A stretch of DNA of 64,000 bases, from the NCBI RefSeq assembly GCF_001187505.1, contig NZ_CP012150.1, positions 6,234,048 to 6,298,047 of the forward strand, given 5' to 3'. The DNA is from Mycolicibacterium goodii. Its GTDB lineage: Bacteria > Actinomycetota > Actinomycetes > Mycobacteriales > Mycobacteriaceae. The notes below the pieces were generated by a model. That model did not search any database. It was not told where the DNA came from and saw only the letters and a program-made list of their open reading frames with translations. The translations under genes were made by a program, and so were the position numbers. This document shows, piece by piece, positions 27,625-35,812 of the stretch; the first letter of the stretch is position 1, and the number at the start of each line of letters is the position of its first letter.

Positions 27625-28371
27625 GTGCCCCAGCCATCCGACGCCAAGCCCCGAGCCCGGCACCGCACCGTCGACCGGATCGCCGAGATCCTTGAGTTCG
27701 CGGCCCGCTCACACGACGGCACCACCCTCAGCGAGATCGCCAAACACCTTGGCGCACCGGTGAGTTCCGTTCAGAGTCTGGTCAACGGCCTGGTTGCGAC
27801 CGGCTACCTGGACGAGCACAACCGCCGGTACGTGCTGGGCAGCGCCCCATATCTGTTGAACCGGATGGCCGGACGCGAACCTGTCTCGACGGTGACCCAT
27901 GCCGATCTGCAGACCATCCACGAGCGGTCCGGGCTGACCACCGTGCTCTCGATCGCGGTAGGGCCCAACATCTTCTACGTCGACTACTGCTCGTCGGATC
28001 CGCGATTCGCCTATCTCGCCGAGAACTACGTGCAGCGGTCACTGATCCGCACCTCGGCGGGTTGGGTTCTTCTCGCCGGCATGGAGAAACGCGACCAGTG
28101 GGCCTACCTTCGCGGCGTCGACGAGGACGAACGCCCCCTGATCGACCGGTTCTTCGCCATGCTCCCCGACATCGAGCAGACCGGCATCTGCGCCGCACCT
28201 AACGCGTCCGAGCGGGGCGACGGCATTTCGATCGCGGTGCACGAAAACGACAAAACCGTTGCCGCGGTGGGCATCATCTCCACCAACGAGGAGATCTCGT
28301 CACGTCGCGACGAACTGGCGGGCGTTCTGCGCGAGAGCGCCCGGCAGTGGTCGGAGCGGCCGACGGTGTGA
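27625..28371 (+). CDS. IclR-family transcriptional regulator
   Basis: 248 residues. Winged helix-turn-helix (about 12-70, TLSEIAKHLGAPVSSVQSLVNGL) followed by an IclR effector domain (about 80-248). The GTG start has GAGAGG 9 bases upstream; the upstream extension of this frame crosses the AT-rich promoter and is rejected. Divergent position relative to the CoA-transferase operon suggests it represses or activates that operon in response to an acid or CoA-ester. Confidence 0.88.
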   Translation: MPQPSDAKPRARHRTVDRIAEILEFAARSHDGTTLSEIAKHLGAPVSSVQSLVNGLVATGYLDEHNRRYVLGSAPYLLNRMAGREPVSTVTHADLQTIHERSGLTTVLSIAVGPNIFYVDYCSSDPRFAYLAENYVQRSLIRTSAGWVLLAGMEKRDQWAYLRGVDEDERPLIDRFFAMLPDIEQTGICAAPNASERGDGISIAVHENDKTVAAVGIISTNEEISSRRDELAGVLRESARQWSERPTV

Positions 28372-28416
28372 CCAGGACGTCGGCATACCGAGCCGCTGAG
28401 TTACGTTGTGCACACT

Positions 28417-28665
28417 ATGACTACTGCTTCCAGCGAACTCATCATGTACAGCACTACATGGTGCGGCTACTGCTCGCGCCTCAAGACCGCCCTCAAGGCC
28501 GAAGGGATTCCCTACACCGAGGTCGACATCGAGGGCGATCCTGCCGCAGCTGAGTTCGTCGGTTCGGTCAACGGCGGCAACCACGTGGTGCCGACGGTCA
28601 AGTTTCCCGACGGGTCCACCCTGACCAACCCGACCATCAAGCAGGTCAAGGCCAAGCTCGGCTGA
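28417..28665 (+). CDS. mrx1: Mycoredoxin-1 (mycothiol-dependent glutaredoxin-like)
   Basis: 82 residues with a glutaredoxin fold and active site CGYC (C16, C19), then a cis-proline VVPTVKF and glycine-rich GSTL. It reduces S-mycothiolated proteins in the cytosol. ATG at 28417 is preferred over a GTG three codons earlier because the family begins just before the first beta strand. Converges with nudC across 20 bp, the same neighbourhood as in M. tuberculosis (Rv3198A/Rv3199c). Confidence 0.94.
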   Translation: MTTASSELIMYSTTWCGYCSRLKTALKAEGIPYTEVDIEGDPAAAEFVGSVNGGNHVVPTVKFPDGSTLTNPTIKQVKAKLG

Positions 28666-28671
28666 CACAGC

Positions 28672-28693
28672 GGCTCAGTCGAGGCTCAGTCGA
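28672..28693. repeat. Tandem 11-bp duplication at the nudC 3' end
   Basis: GGCTCAGTCGA occurs twice without a gap; the second copy contains the nudC stop codon. The duplication adds a second possible stop context and may be a slippage event. Confidence 0.75.
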
Positions 28694-29621
28694 GCGCGGC
28701 CCACGACTCGATGATCTCGCGGGCGATCGAGATCGAACCGGGTAGCAGCAGCCGCGACGACGAACTGCTGTTCCAGTCGCCCTGGTCGAGCGCCCGCCGG
28801 ATCTCGTCGCGGGTGAACCACGCGGCCTCGGCGATCTCGCCGTCGTTGTAGGCGAACGGCTGCTCGGGATCGCCGATCGCGTGGAACCCGACCATCAGCG
28901 AGCGCGGGAACGGCCACGGTTGACTGCCGAGGTACTGCACGTCGGTGACCGTCAGCCCGACCTCCTCGGCGATCTCGCGCTGCACGCACGTCTCGAACGA
29001 CTCGCCGGCCTCCACGAAACCCGCCAGGATCGAGAACAGCCGCTCCGGCCACGCCGTCTGACGTGCCAGTACCGCGCGGTCGTGCCCGTCGTGCACCAGA
29101 CAGATGATGGCGGGGTCGATACGGGGGAACTCCTCGTGGCCGGTGAGCGGGTTGACCCGGGACCAGCCCCCCTTGGCGGGCCGGGTGGGTGCCCCGTCGA
29201 TCGCGCTGAAGCGTGCGTTGTCGTGCCAGTTCAGCAGCGCCGAGGCGGTCGCCACCAACTGGGCACTGGTGTCGTCGAAGATCTGCCCGGCCCGACGCAG
29301 ATCGAGCACCTCGGTCCCCAGGTCGGAATCCTCGGGAGCTTCCAGGTCGGCACGCACCGCCCACACATGTCTGCCGTCCTGCAGACGGCCCAGGAACACC
29401 GCGTGCTCCGGCGGCCGGTCTGCGATCTCGTCGGCCTTGCCCAGCAACACCTGCCCGTTGGCGATCAGCACCTGGTTGCGGCGATCGACGCGCAGCAACA
29501 GCGCGTCGGGCCACCCGGCCAGCGCGGCGTCGACGTCGGTGCGCAGGGTGTCGGCGCGGTCGGCGCCGACCCGGGACAGCAGCGGGACGTTGCGCAGCCC
29601 GAACGTGCGGTGGTCGGTCAT
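28686..29621 (-). CDS. nudC: NAD(H) pyrophosphatase / RNA deNADding Nudix hydrolase
   Basis: 311 residues. Nudix box (GX5EX7REUXEEXGU) at 201-223, followed by the NudC-specific SQPWPFPRS motif at 233-241. The zinc-ribbon region between the N-terminal and Nudix domains (about 131-165) has no cysteines, unlike the Escherichia coli enzyme. P237 in the WPFP motif is the residue reported to separate the active M. smegmatis enzyme from the inactive M. tuberculosis variant for isoniazid-NAD cleavage. Translationally coupled to the K+ channel gene upstream (ATGA overlap). Confidence 0.93.
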   Translation of the reverse strand: MTDHRTFGLRNVPLLSRVGADRADTLRTDVDAALAGWPDALLLRVDRRNQVLIANGQVLLGKADEIADRPPEHAVFLGRLQDGRHVWAVRADLEAPEDSDLGTEVLDLRRAGQIFDDTSAQLVATASALLNWHDNARFSAIDGAPTRPAKGGWSRVNPLTGHEEFPRIDPAIICLVHDGHDRAVLARQTAWPERLFSILAGFVEAGESFETCVQREIAEEVGLTVTDVQYLGSQPWPFPRSLMVGFHAIGDPEQPFAYNDGEIAEAAWFTRDEIRRALDQGDWNSSSSSRLLLPGSISIAREIIESWAALD

Positions 29622-30712
29622 CGTTCGGCGTCCGCGCTACGGATGTAGAGCAGGCGGTCGCCGGCTTCGAGCGCGTCGACCGCGGGGTCGTCGACCCGGA
29701 CCAGGCGACCCTCACGCACCACACCGAGCACGATGTCGTGCAGATGGCGCGGCGAGCCACCCTCCTCCTTCGGGCTGACCTCCCGTTCGGCGATCGCGAA
29801 CCCGGCGTCGGGGGTCAGCAGATCCTCCATCATCTCGACCACGCTGGGGGTCTGCGTGGCGATGCCAAGCAGTCGGCCCGCGGTCTCCGAGGACACCACC
29901 GTCGAATCCGCGCCCGACTGCCGCAGCAGGTGCTGGTTCTCGGCCTCGCGCGCCGCGGCGATGATCTTCGCCTTGGGGGCCAGCTCCCGCGCGGTCAGCG
30001 TCACCAGCACCGCGCTCGCGTCGTCGTCGGTGGCGACGATGATCGCCTTGGCGTGCTGGGCACTCGCGAGCCGGAGGATGTCGGACTTCGTCGCGTCACC
30101 GTGCACGGTGACCAACCCGGCACCTTTCGCCCGCTCCAGCGCGGCGGCGTTCTCGTCGACGACGACGATGTCGGCCGGTGCGACGTCATCTCCGACCATG
30201 GCCGCCACCGCCGTACGACCCTTGGTGCCGTATCCGATCACCACGGTGTGGTTGCGCACTTTGCTCCTCCATCGCTGGATTTTCAGCGCCTGCCGCGACT
30301 GGGTGGTCAGCGTTTCCACCGTTGTACCGATGAGGACGATCAGGAACGCCACCCGCAGCGGCGTGATGACCAGGACGTTGACCAGGCGCGCGGACTCGGT
30401 GTACGGCGTGATGTCGCCGTAGCCGGTCGTCGACAACGAGACCGTCGCGTAGTAGAGGCAGTCCAGGAACGACAGCGGATTGCTCGCGTCCGGGGTGTCG
30501 CTGATGTCACGGTAGCCGTCCCGGTCCAGGTAGACGATCAGCACCGCCGCGAACAGCGCCGCGGCGGCGTAGAGCACGCGCATCGCAATCTTGCGGCCGG
30601 GGCTGACGAACGGTTCGGGAATCCGCAGCACGTCGACGAGCGCGGCGTCTGGCCGCGAGGTCAGATTCGGGTCGATGGCGGCGAGGCGGCGCCGCAACCT
30701 GCCTTTAGCCAC
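29618..30712 (-). CDS. Two-TM potassium channel with RCK (TrkA-N) domain
   Basis: 364 residues, Rv3200c-like. Transmembrane helices at about 42-62 and 110-130 flank the pore with the selectivity filter TTGYGD (about 94-99). Next comes an RCK NAD-binding domain (VVIGYGTKGRTAVAAM, about 155-280) and a C-terminal TrkA-C-like segment. It should conduct or sense K+ under nucleotide control. It is first in a two-gene unit with nudC, a coupling of an NAD-binding channel to an NAD hydrolase. Confidence 0.92.
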   Translation of the reverse strand: MAKGRLRRRLAAIDPNLTSRPDAALVDVLRIPEPFVSPGRKIAMRVLYAAAALFAAVLIVYLDRDGYRDISDTPDASNPLSFLDCLYYATVSLSTTGYGDITPYTESARLVNVLVITPLRVAFLIVLIGTTVETLTTQSRQALKIQRWRSKVRNHTVVIGYGTKGRTAVAAMVGDDVAPADIVVVDENAAALERAKGAGLVTVHGDATKSDILRLASAQHAKAIIVATDDDASAVLVTLTARELAPKAKIIAAAREAENQHLLRQSGADSTVVSSETAGRLLGIATQTPSVVEMMEDLLTPDAGFAIAEREVSPKEEGGSPRHLHDIVLGVVREGRLVRVDDPAVDALEAGDRLLYIRSADAER

Positions 30713-30781
30713 GTGTCATCCAGGACAGCCGGCCAGAGTTTGCCTGGACCGATCCGAGCAGTCGCACGCCACAATGTAACC

Positions 30782-31171
30782 ATGACCGCACCCACGCCCG
30801 CGCAGATCACCGCCGCCCCGCAAGCCCGTCGCCTCGCGGCGATGCTGTTCGGCATCGGGACGCTGCACTTCGTCGCGCCCAAGCCGTTCGATTCGATCGT
30901 CCCCGCCGAACTGCCGGGGTCGGCACGGTTCTACACCTACGCCTCCGGTGTCGGTGAACTCGCGACCGGCGCCCTGCTCGCCTCGGCGCGCACCCGCAAA
31001 CTGGGCGCCCTGGCCGCGGTGGCGTTGTTCATCTCGGTGTTCCCGGCGAACGTCAACATGGTCCGGTTGTGGTGGAACAAGCCGTGGCCGCTGCGGCTCG
31101 GCGCGATCGCGCGGCTGCCACTGCAGATCCCGATGATCATGACCGCGCTCAAGGTGTACCGCAACTCCTGA
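30782..31171 (+). CDS. DoxX-like small membrane protein
   Basis: 129 residues with about four hydrophobic segments, including AAMLFGIGTLHFVAPKPFDSI and a conserved NVNMVRLWWNKPWPLRLGAI stretch typical of DoxX-like proteins. Function is unclear; relatives associate with oxidoreductases. The ATG starts 69 bp from the divergent K+ channel gene; a much longer open frame upstream is antisense to that gene. Confidence 0.82.
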   Translation: MTAPTPAQITAAPQARRLAAMLFGIGTLHFVAPKPFDSIVPAELPGSARFYTYASGVGELATGALLASARTRKLGALAAVALFISVFPANVNMVRLWWNKPWPLRLGAIARLPLQIPMIMTALKVYRNS

Positions 31172-31289
31172 CCGCTGCCCGCGGCACACTCCAGAAGAGT
31201 GCCGCCGCAGCCTGATTCGGGCGTCCCGACGAAGTTTGGCAAGGCTATCGTTGCTGGTGTCGCGCGTTGGGCTTGGCTACCTTCACAAC

Positions 31290-32003
31290 GTGGACAGATC
31301 CGCCCATGCCGCAGAGCCACACATCGGTTCGGTCGCATCGAGACTCAACTGGTTGCGGGCCGGCGTCCTGGGAGCCAACGACGGGATCGTCTCCACCGTG
31401 GGCATCGTCGTCGGCGTCGCCGCCGCGACCGCGTCGCGGGAGCCGATCCTGACCGCGGGCATCGCCGGCCTGGCCGCCGGTGCGGTGTCGATGGCCCTCG
31501 GCGAATACGTCTCGGTGAGCACCCAGCGCGACACCGAACGCGCACTGCTCAACGAGGAACGACGGGAACTGCGCGACGACCCGGAAGCCGAGCTGGCCGA
31601 ACTCGCGGCGATCTACGAAGGCAAAGGGCTGTCACCGGCCACCGCGCGCGCCGTCGCCGAGGAACTCAGCGACCATGACGCGTTCGCCGCGCACGCCGAG
31701 ATCGAACTGGGTATCGACCCCACCGAACTGACCAACCCGTGGCAGGCGGCGATGTCCTCGGCGTTGGCCTTCACCACCGGCGCGTTGCTGCCGTTGATCG
31801 CGATCCTGGTGCCCCCGACCACCGCCCGCGTGCCGGTGACCGTGGCGGCGGTGCTGCTCGCCCTCATCCTCACCGGCGCCGTGTCCGCCGGTCTGGGTGG
31901 TGCACCGAAGGGCCGCGCGGTGCTGCGCAACATGATCGGCGGTGGCCTGGCGCTCGCGATCACATATGCGATCGGTCTGCTGGTCGGGACCGCGGTCACC
32001 TGA
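31290..32003 (+). CDS. VIT1/CCC1-family transporter
   Basis: 237 residues. VIT family features: RAGVLGANDGIVSTVGIVVGV in TM1, MALGEYVSVSTQRDTERAL after TM2, then a soluble metal-binding-type helical insert, and three C-terminal TM helices. Family members move Fe2+/Mn2+. GTG at 31290 chosen because the family begins shortly before the first helix; 18 more codons upstream are open. No strong ribosome site is visible. Followed 57 bp later by a DUF2231 gene. Confidence 0.85.
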   Translation: MDRSAHAAEPHIGSVASRLNWLRAGVLGANDGIVSTVGIVVGVAAATASREPILTAGIAGLAAGAVSMALGEYVSVSTQRDTERALLNEERRELRDDPEAELAELAAIYEGKGLSPATARAVAEELSDHDAFAAHAEIELGIDPTELTNPWQAAMSSALAFTTGALLPLIAILVPPTTARVPVTVAAVLLALILTGAVSAGLGGAPKGRAVLRNMIGGGLALAITYAIGLLVGTAVT

Positions 32004-32060
32004 CTTGGCCACCGCCGGTGCGCGTTCCCCATCCACCATCCCGATTCGGCAAGGAGCACC

Positions 32061-32627
32061 GTGACAGTCATCAACGGCATGCCGGCCCACGTCCTGCTCG
32101 TCCACGCTCTGGTGATCCTGGCACCGCTCACCGCGGTGCTGGAGATCGTGTGCGCCCTGTGGCCCGCGGTGCGGCGCGGCCACATGTTGTGGCTGACGGT
32201 GATCCTCGCGGCCGTGGTGGCGGTGTTGACGCCGATCACCACCGAGGCCGGCGAATGGCTCTACGACCAGTCTCCCGGCCACGCGCCCGTACTCGAACAG
32301 CACGCCGAACTCGGCGACACCATGATCTACGTCGCCGTGGCCCTTCTGGTCGCCGCGCTGGCGCTGGTCGCGCTGTGGTTCGCCGAGCGCCGCGACAACG
32401 CCCGCATGCTGTTCCGCGTCGGCGTCGCGGTGGTGGCGGTACTGGTCGGCATCGGCGCGATCATCCAGGTGTACCGCATCGGGGACGCCGGGGCGCGCGC
32501 GGTGTGGGGTTCGGAGATCACCGCGACCGGTCAGTTTTCGTCCGCGGCCGACGGGTCGACGGCCGGCGTGGCGAGCAACTTCACGAGTTCGTCTGCGTCG
32601 GGCAGGGTCTCGGGGATGACGGTCTGA
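32061..32627 (+). CDS. DUF2231-type integral membrane protein
   Basis: 188 residues, four predicted TM helices; GMPAHVLLVHALVILAPLT is the family's histidine-bearing N-terminal motif, and a second His-rich loop (GHAPVLEQHAELG) follows. The GTG start has AAGGAG 5 bases ahead. The last 32 codons overlap the 3' end of adnB on the opposite strand; that tail is Ser/Ala/Gly-rich and unlike the membrane domain, so it was probably gained by loss of an earlier stop. Confidence 0.82.
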   Translation: MTVINGMPAHVLLVHALVILAPLTAVLEIVCALWPAVRRGHMLWLTVILAAVVAVLTPITTEAGEWLYDQSPGHAPVLEQHAELGDTMIYVAVALLVAALALVALWFAERRDNARMLFRVGVAVVAVLVGIGAIIQVYRIGDAGARAVWGSEITATGQFSSAADGSTAGVASNFTSSSASGRVSGMTV

Positions 32628-35600
32628 CCGGACCGCACATAGTGGAACGCCGCCCGCACCGATTCGGGTGGGCAGCCCCGCAGCGCGGCCCACGCGAGCC
32701 GGTACACCGCGAGCTGAACCGCCGCATGCTCCTTGGCTTCCGGTGTGTCCGGCGGGTCACCGGTCTTCCAGTCCAGAACCGTGGTGGTGCCGTCGGGTTC
32801 GGCGAACACCGCGTCGATGCGGCCCCGCACCACGGTGTCGTCGAGGACCATGTCGAACGGCACCTCGACCTCCACCGGGGTGCGCGCCGCCCACGGGGAT
32901 TGGATGAACGCGTCCTGCAGTTCGGCCAGGCTCTGCTCGGTGGCCCGCCCGCTGTCACTGTCCACCGCACCGGGCAGATCGTCGAGGTCGAACAACCGTT
33001 CGGCGTGGAAGAAGCGCTGCACCCACTCGTGAAAAGTGGTGCCCAGCAAGGCATGTGGATCGGGTCGTTGCGGCAGCCTGCGGCGTAGCCGCGCCAGCGC
33101 GGCCTTCGGGTCACGGCTGAGCTCGACCAGTGTGCTCACCGACAGCTGACCGGGCAGTTCGGCGTCCACCTGCTGCGGTCCGCGCTCCCGTTCGGCCAGC
33201 AGCGCATCGACGTCGGCCGCCCAGCCCTCCTGATCGGCATCGGCGGTGACCTCACCGGACATGGCCGCGGCGACCAGCGCCGCACCACGGTGCACATCGT
33301 CATCGGCGGTCGCCACCGGCGGCCACAGCGCCTCCACCACCTGATCCCGCAACGGATTGACCTCCCCTGGCGCGGGATCCGGTGCCCACTGCTCGATCTC
33401 GCCGCACGGCGTGCCCGCCGCGGCAGCCTCGTCGATGATGGTCTTCACCTCGCACAGGAACTCCGACGGCCCACGCGGCTTGCTCTCGGTGGCGCCCCAG
33501 TGGTGCCCGGACAGCAGCAGCGTGTCCTCGGCGCGGGTGATCGCGACGTACAGCAGCCGGCGTTCCTCGTCCACCCGCCGCTGGTCGAGGCTTTTCTTGT
33601 GGTCGGAAATCTTGTCGGAGAGGATCTTTCGATCGTAGATGTCGGAGGTGTCCAGCACCGGGACGCCGATCTCGGACTCGGTGGCACGGTCACCGCGCAG
33701 CAGCGGCGGCAGATCGGAGGCGTCGGTGAGCCAGGTCCGCGCCTGCGCGGTCGACGGGAACACCCGGCCGCTGAGATGCGGCACCGCCACCACCTGCCAT
33801 TCGAGCCCCTTGGCCGCGTGCACCGTGAGGATCTGCACCCGGTCGTTCGACACCGTGAGTTCGGCAGGGGCCAAACCGTTCTCGACCTCGACGGCGGCAT
33901 CCAGATACGCCAGCAGCGCCGACACCGACGCGCCTGCGCGGCCGGCGAAATCGGCCACCAGATCGCTGAACCGGTCCAGGTTCTCGGTGCCCGACCATCC
34001 CGCGGCCACCGGACGGGCCGCTCGGGCTTCGGCGTCCAGGCCCAGCACCCGGCGCACCTCGGCGACCAGTTCCGGCAGCGGATGGCCCAGATGTGCCCGC
34101 AGCATCGTGAGTTCACGTCCCAGCGCGACGATGCGTTCGTATCCGGCGGGCGAATATTGTTCGGGGTCACCGGGATCGCAGATCGCATCGGCCAGGCACG
34201 CGGTGTCGGCGTCGGGCGCGGCCTGCGCGACGATGTCGGCGGTGCTCAGCTCACCTTTCGGCCGGTCGTCGAGTTCGACGGCCCTGCGCCACAACGCGGT
34301 GATGTCGCGGGCACCGAACCGCCACCGCGGACCGACGAGGATCCGCATCACGGCGGAACCGGCCGTGGGGTCGGCCACCAGTCGCAGCATCGCCACCAGG
34401 TCGGCCACCTCGGGCACCGCGAGCAGCCCGGCGACCCCGACCACCTCGACGGGCACACCACGCGCGGTGAGCGCCTCGGCCATCGGCGCGGCGTCGGCGT
34501 TGCGACGCACCAACACCGCGGCGGTGGGTGGGGCCTCGCCGCGTCCGATGGCGCCGTGGTAGGCGCGGGCCAGATGATCGGCCACCCAATCACGTTCGGC
34601 TGTCACGTTGTTGAGCAGGGCACAGCGGATCGTGCCCGGTTGCGCGTCGGGCCGGGGCCGTAGCGCGCGGACGGACACCGAGCGGCGGCGGGCCTCTGCC
34701 GAGACCGCATTGGCGACGTGCAGTGTGCTGGGCGGGTTCCGCCAACTCGTCCTCAGCTCCAGCGTGGGCGCGGGGGTGCCGTCGGAGTACGGGAAGTCGG
34801 TGGTGAACCGCGGCAAGTTGGTCGCCGAGGCCCCGCGCCAGCCGTAGATCGACTGGATCGGATCCCCCACCGCGGTGAGCGCGAGACCGTCGTCGGCTCC
34901 GCCGCCGAACAACGACGACAACGCGACGCGCTGGGCGTGGCCGGTGTCCTGGTACTCATCGAGCAGCACAACCCGAAAGCGCTGCCGCAGTTGCACACCC
35001 ACCTGGGGAAACCGGGCCGCCAGCCGCGCGGCCGCGGCCATCTGCATGCCGAAGTCCATGGCCTTCTCGGCCCGCATCCGCTGGTGCAGCGCGTCGATGA
35101 GCGGAACGAGTTCGGTGCGTTCGGTCTGCGTGGCCAGCATGCGCAGCAGCCACTGGCTGGGCCCGCGGTCACGTTGATATGGCCCCGGCGGCAAGGTGTG
35201 GACGAGCCGTTCCAACTCGACGTGCGTGTCGCGCAGCTGGTCGGTGTCCACCAGATGCTCCGCGAGCGCCCCCGAGAGCCGCAGCACCATCGCGGTGACC
35301 GCCGCGGGGGTTTTCTCGGTGTCGAGCCGACCCGGATGCGCGCACACCACGTCGTAGGCCAGTTGCCACAGCTCGGTCTCGCTGAGCAGCCGGGTGTCGG
35401 GTTCGACCGGCAGCAGCAGGCCGTGCTCACGCAGCAGGGTGCCTGCGAACGCGTGGTAGGTGCTGACCGTCGCGGACTCGTCGGCCGCGCCCGGGTCCGG
35501 TGCCAGTCCGGCACCGGCGAGGCGCGCCAGGCGGGTGCGCACCCGGCGCAGCAGCTGGCCCGCGGCCTTGCGCGTGAACGTCAGGCCGAGCACCTGCGAC

Positions 35601-35812
35601 GGCGTGGCGAAACCGTTGGCCACCAACCACACCACGCGTGCGGCCATGGTCTCGGTCTTGCCTGCACCGGCGCCTGCGATCACCACAAGCGGGCCCGGCG
35701 GTGCGGCGATCACCGCGGCCTGCTCGTCGGTGGGTGGGAACAGGCCGAGGGCAGCCGAGAGTTCGGCCGGGCTGTATCGGGCCTGCACGACCGGCGATGC
35801 TACCTGCGTCAC
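32531..35812 (-). CDS. adnB: AdnB subunit of the AdnAB helicase-nuclease
   Basis: 1093 residues. N-terminal UvrD-type motor with Walker A AGAGAGKT (46-53), DEYQDTGHAQ Walker B, and motif VI YVAITRAE; a C-terminal RecB-like nuclease carries the metal motif TTVLDWKTGDPP and GRIDAVF. AdnAB is the mycobacterial dimeric end-resection machine, the functional counterpart of RecBCD/AddAB. Translationally coupled to adnA (ATGA). Its 3' end overlaps a convergent DUF2231 gene by 97 bp. Confidence 0.96.
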   Translation of the reverse strand: MTQVASPVVQARYSPAELSAALGLFPPTDEQAAVIAAPPGPLVVIAGAGAGKTETMAARVVWLVANGFATPSQVLGLTFTRKAAGQLLRRVRTRLARLAGAGLAPDPGAADESATVSTYHAFAGTLLREHGLLLPVEPDTRLLSETELWQLAYDVVCAHPGRLDTEKTPAAVTAMVLRLSGALAEHLVDTDQLRDTHVELERLVHTLPPGPYQRDRGPSQWLLRMLATQTERTELVPLIDALHQRMRAEKAMDFGMQMAAAARLAARFPQVGVQLRQRFRVVLLDEYQDTGHAQRVALSSLFGGGADDGLALTAVGDPIQSIYGWRGASATNLPRFTTDFPYSDGTPAPTLELRTSWRNPPSTLHVANAVSAEARRRSVSVRALRPRPDAQPGTIRCALLNNVTAERDWVADHLARAYHGAIGRGEAPPTAAVLVRRNADAAPMAEALTARGVPVEVVGVAGLLAVPEVADLVAMLRLVADPTAGSAVMRILVGPRWRFGARDITALWRRAVELDDRPKGELSTADIVAQAAPDADTACLADAICDPGDPEQYSPAGYERIVALGRELTMLRAHLGHPLPELVAEVRRVLGLDAEARAARPVAAGWSGTENLDRFSDLVADFAGRAGASVSALLAYLDAAVEVENGLAPAELTVSNDRVQILTVHAAKGLEWQVVAVPHLSGRVFPSTAQARTWLTDASDLPPLLRGDRATESEIGVPVLDTSDIYDRKILSDKISDHKKSLDQRRVDEERRLLYVAITRAEDTLLLSGHHWGATESKPRGPSEFLCEVKTIIDEAAAAGTPCGEIEQWAPDPAPGEVNPLRDQVVEALWPPVATADDDVHRGAALVAAAMSGEVTADADQEGWAADVDALLAERERGPQQVDAELPGQLSVSTLVELSRDPKAALARLRRRLPQRPDPHALLGTTFHEWVQRFFHAERLFDLDDLPGAVDSDSGRATEQSLAELQDAFIQSPWAARTPVEVEVPFDMVLDDTVVRGRIDAVFAEPDGTTTVLDWKTGDPPDTPEAKEHAAVQLAVYRLAWAALRGCPPESVRAAFHYVRSGQTVIPETLPDADELVKLLATPAVDPSAADEN

